This document shows, one piece after another, positions 1 to 6,084 of a stretch of 11,998 nt of DNA; the stretch's first letter is position 1, and each line of letters starts with the position of its first letter. The notes under the pieces are model-generated. The model was not told the origin of the DNA. It searched no databases and saw only the letters and a list, made by a program, of their open reading frames with translations. Made by a program: the position numbers and the translations under genes. Origin of the DNA: Saprospiraceae bacterium UBA2365 (GTDB taxonomy: Bacteria; Bacteroidota; Bacteroidia; Chitinophagales; Saprospiraceae); NCBI GenBank assembly GCA_002344345.1, contig DDTL01000180.1:6907-18904 (forward strand), written 5' to 3'.

Positions 1-116
1 TTATAAAACATTGAAGATTTGCCTTTGAGGAGCAGACTCAGGTTTTAACCTTTTAGTGTTTGGTTCCTGTTTTCAAATTCAGAAATATTTTATCAGAAAA
101 AATTTAATTATCAGCA

Positions 117-2582
117 ATGAAGAAAATAGCAAATATAATTTTCTTGATCCTGTTGGTGCAAACCGTTTTCGGACAACAAAGGGGACAAGGACGTGGAGAA
201 CAATCCAGCATAACCGGAACAATTGACGGGATAGTTATTGACTCGGTGTCCGGCTCACCGGTGGAATTTGCCTCAGTGGAATTGATGGACAAAAGTGGAC
301 AAAAGCTGTTGGATGGTTCTTTATCGGACGATCACGGGAAATTTAAGTTCACAGAAAAAACTTTAGGTCAATATACCATCCGGATCTCATTTTTAGGCTA
401 TCAGACCAGGACGGTTTCATCCGTTACCCTTACAGGCTTGAAACCTGACAATCATTTAGGAAAAATCCTGCTTGGCTCAAGCGAGGTAATACTTGAAGAA
501 GTGCAGATCACAGATCAACGCTCGCTGGTTGAAAATCAGGTAGATAAACTTGTTTACAACGTTGCCAATGACAGATCGCTGGTTGGTGGTGATGCGGTGG
601 ATGTGTTGAGAAAAGTCCCGATGCTCACAGTTGATCTGGATGGGAATGTGTCTCTGAGAGGATCAGAAAGAGTTAAGATTTTATTGAACGGCAAGCCTTC
701 AGGAATGTTTTCTGATAATGTGGCTGACGCATTGAAAATGTTTCCGGCTGATGAAATTGAAAATGTTGAAGTGATCACTGCACCAGGAGCCCGATATGAT
801 GGAGAAGGAACAGCCGGTATCGTGAATATTGTTACAAAGAAAAAGAGGATTGAAGGGTTTTCAGGAAGAGTTGGAGGATTTGTAGGAGATAAGGCAGCGA
901 ATGGAAATGCTAATATTTCTCTCAATAAAGGCAGGTTCGGTATTTCAGCAAGGGGTGGTTTGCACAGTAGATTCCCTGTTGAAGGTACAAGTTTGTTGAT
1001 CAGAGAAGTCTATTCCAATGAAGATTTAACACAATTAACCACTCAGAATGGCGTGAATTCAAGTTCAATGCTTGGTTTCAGATCCGGTGTTGAACTTTAT
1101 TATGACTTCAATGCATTCAATAGTATCAACTCATCTTTTGGCTATAGAGGCAGAGGCGGTTCAAGAGATGGGACAGTGGATGGTTCTTTTGAAAACTATC
1201 TTTTAAACAGCCTATATGAGTATTCAAGAGAAAATGAATCTTCTAATTTCAATAAAGGGTTAGACTGGTCGATCGATTACACCAAAAAATTTGCAAAATC
1301 GAAAGAAAGAGAATTTTCAATTGCATTACAGATTGATACTGATATCAATACAAATAACAATTTTGCTTCATATTCAGATAAAACCTATCTTGAAAACAAT
1401 GATAACTTTGGGATAAACGATGAATACACTTTCCAAATGGATTATATTCATCCGTTTTCGCAGATGATAAAACTTGAAACTGGAGCTAAAGCGATCTACA
1501 GAGATATGTCATCTGATTATAAGAAAATCCTGACTGATAAAGCCACCGATGAACAGACCATTGATGAAAAAAGGACCGATATTTTCAATTACAACCAAAT
1601 GGTTTATGGTGCATATTCAAGTCTTACCTTAAACCTTCCGGCAATGATCAGCGTAAAAGCAGGTTTGAGATATGAACATACGGACCTCAACGGTTATTTT
1701 GATTCCGGCAGATTTGATGAGTTTGATAATTTGTATGACAATTTTTTCCCAAGTTTGATGTTACAAAAAAGATTTAAAGATTTCTCTTCTGTAAAACTCA
1801 GCTATAGCAAAAGGATACAAAGACCAGGATTGAACCAGATCAATCCATTTATCAATGATGATGACCCGAGAAATATTTCTTATGGTAATCCATCCCTTTT
1901 ACCAGAAAGAATGCAACAAATAGATCTTGGCTACAGCAAGTTTTTTGGCAGCGCCTCAGTAAATGTATCGCTTTACTACAAGTTTACTGATCAGGTAATT
2001 GAAAACTTCCTCCTGGTCAATGAATCTGACACTTCTGAAACGACTTACCTGAACCTTGGCATCAGGAATTCGATCGGAATGAATCTATTCGGATCAGTCA
2101 CAATATTTAAAAATCTTGAATTGCGTGGAAATGTGGATATTTACACTTATGATGCAACGATATCGAACAACGGGGAAGACCTGAGCAATTTTGGTATACA
2201 ATACAGAGGCTCATTGAATGCAAACTACAAATTGCCGGCTGAATGGACGATCAATGGGGGTGGGCACTACAATTCACCAAGGCTGAACATTCAGGGAACC
2301 CAATCCTCCTGGTGGATGTACAATATCGGCATTGACAAACAATTCTGGAATAAAAAAGCGACTCTGGGTATCCGGGCAGTGGCACCATTTCACAAAACCA
2401 GAGACATGGAAAATATTGCAGAAGGAAATGATTTCTACCAGATTTCAACCAATACCTTTCCATTCAGGAGCATTGGCATCAGTTTCAGCTACCAGTTTGG
2501 AAAGCTCAACTTCAAGGAAAGAAAAACTAAAATCTCCAATGACGATTTGAAAACAAATGGTGGTGGTGAACAGGAAGGATAA
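117..2582 (+). CDS. TonB-dependent-receptor-like outer membrane beta-barrel protein
   Basis: Predicted outer-membrane protein of 821 residues. Residues 1-19 form a Sec signal peptide (MKKIANIIFLILLVQTVFG), followed by a short Gln/Gly/Arg-rich mature N-terminus (QQRGQGRGEQ). Residues about 32-115 resemble a CarboxypepD_reg-like beta-sandwich (GIVIDSVSGSPVEFASVEL, GKFKF, YTIRISFLGYQT). Residues about 125-243 resemble a TonB plug domain (DAVDVLRKVP, RGSERVKILLNGKP, IENVEVITAPGARYDGEGTAGIVNIVTKK). The rest is a Tyr/Asn-rich beta-barrel of the OMP_b-brl_3 kind, ending in the SFSYQFGKLNFKER and NDDLK signatures common to that family. No SusD-like partner is adjacent, so this is not a standard polysaccharide-utilisation pair and the substrate is unknown. 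The ATG at 117 is chosen because it begins the signal peptide; no clear Shine-Dalgarno sequence precedes it. Family assignment is firm; transport function is inferred. Confidence 0.9.
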   Translation: MKKIANIIFLILLVQTVFGQQRGQGRGEQSSITGTIDGIVIDSVSGSPVEFASVELMDKSGQKLLDGSLSDDHGKFKFTEKTLGQYTIRISFLGYQTRTVSSVTLTGLKPDNHLGKILLGSSEVILEEVQITDQRSLVENQVDKLVYNVANDRSLVGGDAVDVLRKVPMLTVDLDGNVSLRGSERVKILLNGKPSGMFSDNVADALKMFPADEIENVEVITAPGARYDGEGTAGIVNIVTKKKRIEGFSGRVGGFVGDKAANGNANISLNKGRFGISARGGLHSRFPVEGTSLLIREVYSNEDLTQLTTQNGVNSSSMLGFRSGVELYYDFNAFNSINSSFGYRGRGGSRDGTVDGSFENYLLNSLYEYSRENESSNFNKGLDWSIDYTKKFAKSKEREFSIALQIDTDINTNNNFASYSDKTYLENNDNFGINDEYTFQMDYIHPFSQMIKLETGAKAIYRDMSSDYKKILTDKATDEQTIDEKRTDIFNYNQMVYGAYSSLTLNLPAMISVKAGLRYEHTDLNGYFDSGRFDEFDNLYDNFFPSLMLQKRFKDFSSVKLSYSKRIQRPGLNQINPFINDDDPRNISYGNPSLLPERMQQIDLGYSKFFGSASVNVSLYYKFTDQVIENFLLVNESDTSETTYLNLGIRNSIGMNLFGSVTIFKNLELRGNVDIYTYDATISNNGEDLSNFGIQYRGSLNANYKLPAEWTINGGGHYNSPRLNIQGTQSSWWMYNIGIDKQFWNKKATLGIRAVAPFHKTRDMENIAEGNDFYQISTNTFPFRSIGISFSYQFGKLNFKERKTKISNDDLKTNGGGEQEG

Positions 2583-2590
2583 AAAATACT

Positions 2591-2624
2591 AAAAAGAGCC
2601 TGCATCGTCAGGCTCTTTTTTTTA
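2591..2624. terminator. Probably bidirectional intrinsic terminator between convergent genes
   Basis: A perfect 12-bp stem (2591-2602 with 2609-2620) encloses the 6-base loop CATCGT. It is followed on the + strand by a T-run. On the - strand the right arm ends in TTTTT followed by AGTATTTTTTA, so it could end both the rightward receptor gene (stop at 2582) and the leftward kelch gene (stop at 2685). Confidence 0.85.
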
Positions 2625-2684
2625 ACAAGAAACTTACTTTTTAATTGGAATCAAATTCTATTCAGGAGTCATGCAGGTTTATCA

Positions 2685-5063
2685 TTATCGTATCAAATAC
2701 AATCTGGCATTAGTTTTTTCGTATTGATCCTCAACACTTATTATGTACATACCAGGACTCCATCCATCTGTTTGATGCTGTTTATAAAGTTCATGCCCTT
2801 TCTTTTGCATCACCACCCTTCCATACAGGTCATAAACCTTCATCACTGCATTTTCAGTATTGAAATCTTCGGGAAGATCGAGTGAGAAATTGTTGGAAGT
2901 GGGATTGGGGAAAATAGTTATCAGACCATATTCCTTTTCAGATTCAAAGGTGTTACTTGTGGAACACTGGAAAATCAATACTTCTTTGTGTATATCTAAT
3001 CCTGATGGATGTATTGAAGCTCCACCTGCCACAATCAGATTGTTGCCAACTCCTGCAACCGAATGATTAAACAAATTATAAGGCAGGAACTCTTGATCCC
3101 ATGTATTTGTCACAGGGTCATAAATATCAACTACATTGTGATCGTCAATAGCATAAGTCGGAAATCGAAAGACCCCACCAACGAAAAATGCCTTACCACA
3201 AACAACTGCAGCATTCTGATCATTGTCCTGAAATCCTCTTGCTACTGAAAGTGAATCAATACTCCATTCATTTGTTGTTGCATTATAAATATCAACTCTG
3301 TCCAAAGTTTGATCTAAATTCTGTCCTCCTGCAAACAAAACTTTGTCGCCAACTGTTACTCCGGCTGCAAAAAGTCTTGGAATGGAAAGTTTTGCTGTGC
3401 TCCATTGTTTGGTTTTTACATTGTAAATATCTATTACATCAGAAATCACTTCAGTTCCAACTGCTCCATCCAGACTACTACCTCCTGCAAACATTATTAG
3501 ATCTCCAATGGAAGCTGAAGCAGCCCCGAACCTGGAAACAGACAATTCATCAGTTGACCAAACTCCTGTTTCTGCATTGTATATATCTATCCTTGTTGAT
3601 GTGATCAAATTGTTGTACCCTCCGGCAAACATTACAAGATTACCAATTTTGCCTGTAGTCATTTCAAACCTGGCAGTCGAAAGATTGGAAACAGTCCAAT
3701 TTTTAGTCAAAGTATCATAAATATCTACCGTTTTTTGAAAAGTGCCATTATCATCCCATCCTCCTGCGAATATCACTTTACTTCCGGCACTTGCACCTTC
3801 CAGCCAGTCCCTGCCTTTGGACAATTTATCATAGGTCCATTTGCCAGTTTTAGTGTCGTAAATTTCAACCTTATCCGTGGAAAATTGCCCTGAAAAGTCA
3901 GGTTTAACGGCAAAACCACCGGCAAAATACACTTTGTCGCCTAAAACGGCAGAAGCCATATGTTCTTTGTATTGCGAAAGTTCTGTTTGTGACCAGTTTC
4001 CGGATCCTGCGTTATAAATATCTACCGTTTTAATCGCTCCATTGTCTGTAAAGCCACCTGCGCTGTACAGTTTGTTTTCATATCCGATAACAACATTTGA
4101 ATTGACGGCATGGCTTAAATGCTCTGCTGTCCAGTTACCAGTTTTTGAGTCAAAAATATCAACCATTTCGAAAGCGCCATCTATTACATCAGTCGTAAAA
4201 TCAACCAAAATACCACCTGCAAAATATACTTTCCCATTCATGGATGCCGCATTGCTGAAAAAAGCTCTCGGAACAGAAAGGGCTGAAACAGTCCATGTTT
4301 TAGTTTCCGTATCATAGATATCCACCCGGTCAGTTGGCAGATTTTGCTCCGTAATGCCTCCGGCGAAAAGTAGCTTTTTCCCTACGGCGGCTGCGGCCAG
4401 AAAACCACGTGCTAAAGGCAATGTAGCTTGTTCCCATGTCCCGGTTGTGAAATCATAGATATCGATCCTGTCACTGCATAAGCCATTGAGCATATAACCG
4501 CCACCGAAATAGGCTTTGGAACCCACGGTAGCTGTTCCCATTGCAGCCCGGGCGACAGACAAGGTATCCGTTGTCCAGACATTGGTGGTAGTATTATAGA
4601 TATCAACATGATTATAAACCTCATATTTTATCACATCTGCACCTCCTGCAAATAATATTTTACTCCCATGCACTGCCGTTCCCATTACAAATCGGGCTTT
4701 TGATAAATTTGTCGTACTCCAGGTTTGCGTACCCGTGTCAAAAATATCAACCCTTGCAGTTGCATTTGGATTCATTCCTCCGGCAAAGACGACTTTATTA
4801 CCCAGACTGGCAGCAGCAGGAAATGACCTGGCTAAAGACAGGTTTGCTGTTGACCATTGGCCGGAAACCACATTGTATATATCAACTTTGGGTGTCCATC
4901 CCGAATTCGACTGTCCTCCGGCAAAATAGATATTTGGTCCGTTGACGGCAGCTTCCATCTGTCCTCTTGCAAGAGAAAGATTCGTTTGTGTCCAGGTACC
5001 CTGGGCATGGATTGAAATCTGAATTAAAATCAATAAGACGATCAAGAACAATTTTGTTTTCAT
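2685..5063 (-). CDS. Secreted double kelch-propeller protein with T9SS sorting domain
   Basis: Predicted 792-residue exported protein. Residues 1-20 are a Sec signal peptide (MKTKLFLIVLLILIQISIHA). Residues 21-704 are 14 kelch-type repeats of 45-55 residues. Each carries a W near its start, then an LSxAR-like turn, a hydrophobic strand with FAGG, and VDIYDxxT before the next W. Fourteen repeats fit two seven-bladed beta-propellers (about 21-355 and 356-704). Residues 712-792 form a type A T9SS C-terminal sorting domain (IFPNPTSNNFSLDLPE, VYDLYGRVV, SPGMYIISV, ARLYLIR), so the protein should cross the outer membrane by type IX secretion. An in-frame ATG at 5099 would add 12 residues ahead of the signal peptide; I prefer 5063. 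No catalytic motif is seen; kelch propellers usually bind proteins or glycans, so a binding or adhesion role is inferred. A candidate AraC-type operator lies upstream. Confidence 0.88.
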   Translation of the reverse strand: MKTKLFLIVLLILIQISIHAQGTWTQTNLSLARGQMEAAVNGPNIYFAGGQSNSGWTPKVDIYNVVSGQWSTANLSLARSFPAAASLGNKVVFAGGMNPNATARVDIFDTGTQTWSTTNLSKARFVMGTAVHGSKILFAGGADVIKYEVYNHVDIYNTTTNVWTTDTLSVARAAMGTATVGSKAYFGGGYMLNGLCSDRIDIYDFTTGTWEQATLPLARGFLAAAAVGKKLLFAGGITEQNLPTDRVDIYDTETKTWTVSALSVPRAFFSNAASMNGKVYFAGGILVDFTTDVIDGAFEMVDIFDSKTGNWTAEHLSHAVNSNVVIGYENKLYSAGGFTDNGAIKTVDIYNAGSGNWSQTELSQYKEHMASAVLGDKVYFAGGFAVKPDFSGQFSTDKVEIYDTKTGKWTYDKLSKGRDWLEGASAGSKVIFAGGWDDNGTFQKTVDIYDTLTKNWTVSNLSTARFEMTTGKIGNLVMFAGGYNNLITSTRIDIYNAETGVWSTDELSVSRFGAASASIGDLIMFAGGSSLDGAVGTEVISDVIDIYNVKTKQWSTAKLSIPRLFAAGVTVGDKVLFAGGQNLDQTLDRVDIYNATTNEWSIDSLSVARGFQDNDQNAAVVCGKAFFVGGVFRFPTYAIDDHNVVDIYDPVTNTWDQEFLPYNLFNHSVAGVGNNLIVAGGASIHPSGLDIHKEVLIFQCSTSNTFESEKEYGLITIFPNPTSNNFSLDLPEDFNTENAVMKVYDLYGRVVMQKKGHELYKQHQTDGWSPGMYIISVEDQYEKTNARLYLIR
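2952..5003 (-). repeat. Fourteen tandem kelch repeats (coding)
   Basis: This is the DNA encoding the 14 kelch units. On the + strand the repetition shows as recurring CCTCCGGCAAA-like words (complement of the FAGG codons) and ATATCAAC/ATATCTAT-like words (VDIYD codons) about every 135-165 bases. Unit lengths in residues, N- to C-terminal, are 48, 45, 48, 47, 47, 54, 46, 52, 47, 46, 52, 46, 55 and 51. The units are diverged at DNA level, so this is an old duplication series. Confidence 0.85.
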
Positions 5064-5079
5064 GATATTATTTTTTATG

Positions 5080-5087
5080 CAAAATAA
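5080..5087 (-). promoter_or_regulatory. Candidate -7 box of the kelch gene
   Basis: The - strand reads TTATTTTG, one mismatch from the Bacteroidota -7 consensus TAnnTTTG. There is no TTG/TTTG box at the -33 position (about 5109-5111), and a direct-repeat operator begins at 5112. A weak core promoter with an operator in place of the -33 box suggests dependence on an activator. The predicted transcript would start near 5073, downstream of the ATG at 5099, which supports the start at 5063. Confidence 0.4.
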
Positions 5088-5111
5088 CGCCTTTTCCATA
5101 TGTCGATGTTA

Positions 5112-5147
5112 GGACTATTGTTTCAACTAATGCAGTATTGTGTCAGT
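5112..5147 (-). promoter_or_regulatory. Candidate AraC-type operator of the kelch gene (two half-sites)
   Basis: On the + strand, GGACTATTGTTTC (5112-5124) is followed exactly 20 bases later by GCAGTATTGTGTC (5132-5144), a 10/13 match. The first is identical over 13 bases to two sites upstream of the lipoprotein gene. The operator begins 25 bases upstream of the end of the -7 box, the same distance as at the lipoprotein promoter. I infer that it is bound by the AraC-type output domain encoded at 6072-8252. Confidence 0.6.
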
Positions 5148-5386
5148 TTTATAATTCTTTTCAGGACTGGATTTCCTATATTGTAAAACCAAAATATGTC
5201 ACCGATTTCTCTGACAATTCAGCAATAATTTTTGAAAAATGAAGAGATCAGAAAACCATGGTCCTTCAGCGTTTTCATCAAAATTTACATTAAGGAAAAG
5301 TATTGATAAATATCTTGATCTCCATGGAGTTAATGCAGATTAAGTTTTCATTATTAAAGGTCAACCAGGTGACATTTAATTAATTA
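5148..5386. other. Intergenic stretch between kelch operator and lipoprotein terminator
   Basis: No convincing gene. It holds two short palindromes, ACCATGGT (5255-5262) and CTCCATGGAG (5320-5329), and a 34-codon + strand reading frame (5239-5343) that I do not accept as a gene because no promoter or family resemblance is visible. Confidence 0.5.
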
Positions 5387-5421
5387 AAATCAAGGCGAAC
5401 CATTTCTGCCCGCCTTGATTT
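5387..5421 (-). terminator. Intrinsic terminator of the lipoprotein gene
   Basis: An 11-bp perfect stem, AAATCAAGGCG (5387-5397) with CGCCTTGATTT (5411-5421), encloses a 13-base loop. In the - strand transcript it is followed by a U-rich tract (TTTTAATTAATT). It lies 11 bases beyond the stop codon and separates the lipoprotein transcript from the kelch gene. Confidence 0.7.
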
Positions 5422-5431
5422 ATGCATTATT

Positions 5432-5935
5432 TTAAAACTTGTAAGTGGCCTGACCTTCGATAATCGAAATCGTGATGGCCCCATTCGGATTGGCAACAAG
5501 AGAAGTGTTCAACCATCCTGTAATTCCTTCATATTTCCCGGTACCTCCGGAAATTTGTTGCCATGAGATACCTGTCCCATTGTCGTAATTTTGAGCAGAG
5601 CCTTTATAACTCACCTGGTCACCGGATTTATTGAAATATGAAATTGTATAAGTGACATCAAATGAATTTGTTAGCTGATTAATAACTACAGAATTCACAA
5701 CCAGTTCACTCTTTGTTGTATCAATCTCACCAACAAGGTTGTCAGACCCTCCAACTTTATACTTCTTTGGTACCATAAAAGTGTCGCCTGTTGGTAAAGG
5801 AATACTGAGAAATCCTCCTGAAGGATCAGGGGTGTTGGTATATCCACCTGTGATATTTACAGTTTGCCATTCTTCTTTGGTACATGATAAAAAACTCAGA
5901 AAAATAAAAACGAAAATCAAATGAAATGTTTTCAT
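5432..5935 (-). CDS. Small, probably surface-exposed lipoprotein of unknown function
   Basis: This is a 167-residue protein that I cannot place in a characterised family. Residues 1-17 are a hydrophobic signal peptide ending in FLSC, giving a lipidated Cys18. The residues after it (TKEEW) fit the K-(D/E)2 lipoprotein export signal described for Bacteroidota surface lipoproteins, so display on the outer face of the outer membrane is inferred. The body is rich in beta-type alternating sequence. Residues 129-140 (SGGTGKYEGITG) resemble the GGTGKY.G motif of allene-oxide-cyclase/dirigent-like small beta-barrels, followed by a closing strand (AITISIIEGQATYKF), so a compact barrel fold is possible. 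It lies downstream of the hybrid sensor gene on the same strand, with its own consensus promoter and a multi-copy operator. Lipoprotein call fairly sure; function unknown. Confidence 0.8.
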   Translation of the reverse strand: MKTFHLIFVFIFLSFLSCTKEEWQTVNITGGYTNTPDPSGGFLSIPLPTGDTFMVPKKYKVGGSDNLVGEIDTTKSELVVNSVVINQLTNSFDVTYTISYFNKSGDQVSYKGSAQNYDNGTGISWQQISGGTGKYEGITGWLNTSLVANPNGAITISIIEGQATYKF

Positions 5936-5975
5936 GGTAATAAATTTAAATGAATGATAAATAATTTTAACGATA

Positions 5976-6007
5976 CAAAACTACCGTTACAGCTAAGCTC
6001 ATACCAA
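5976..6007 (-). promoter_or_regulatory. Promoter of the lipoprotein gene
   Basis: The - strand carries a perfect -7 box, TAGTTTTG (5976-5983), preceded by TTG (5005-type position 6005-6007) with a 21-base spacer, matching Bacteroidota promoters. Transcription would start near 5969, leaving about 34 untranslated bases before the ATG at 5935. The TTG directly abuts the first operator half-site at 6008. Confidence 0.6.
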
Positions 6008-6084
6008 GGATTATTGTACCAAAACAATGACTTAATAATGGCGCAACTGGACTATTGTTTCTGCAAAAGGACTATTGTTTCTGC
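6008..6084 (-). promoter_or_regulatory. Candidate AraC-type operator cluster of the lipoprotein gene
   Basis: There are three copies of one motif in the same orientation. GGATTATTGTACC (6008-6020, 10/13) adjoins the -33 box. Two perfect 16-base copies of GGACTATTGTTTCTGC lie at 6049-6064 and 6069-6084, exactly 20 bases apart. A weak fourth position at 6028 shares only GACT. Starts at 6008, 6049 and 6069 put the sites on about the same helical face. The last copy overlaps the stop codon and final codons of the sensor-kinase gene. These are likely half-sites for the neighbouring AraC-type regulator, by inference. Confidence 0.65.

Noticed and set aside
554..925. 123-codon - strand frame opposite the receptor gene
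   Set aside because: It overlaps the strongly conserved plug domain and has no own promoter or recognisable sequence.
117..2582. SusC of a polysaccharide-utilisation locus
   Set aside because: No SusD-like gene or glycan-active enzyme is adjacent, and the barrel resembles the OMP_b-brl_3 type rather than SusC.
3188..3604. 138-codon + strand frame and similar antisense frames within the kelch gene
   Set aside because: These are shadows of the repetitive kelch coding sequence; the Leu/Gln-rich translation follows from the repeat composition.
2952..5003. Regular DNA repetition that could be mistaken for a CRISPR or satellite array
   Set aside because: The repeats are diverged, in frame and explained by kelch protein units.
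5239..5343. 34-codon + strand frame (starting MKRSENHGPS) between the kelch and lipoprotein genes
   Set aside because: Short, with no matching -7 box upstream and no family resemblance; it could be a real small protein but nothing supports it.
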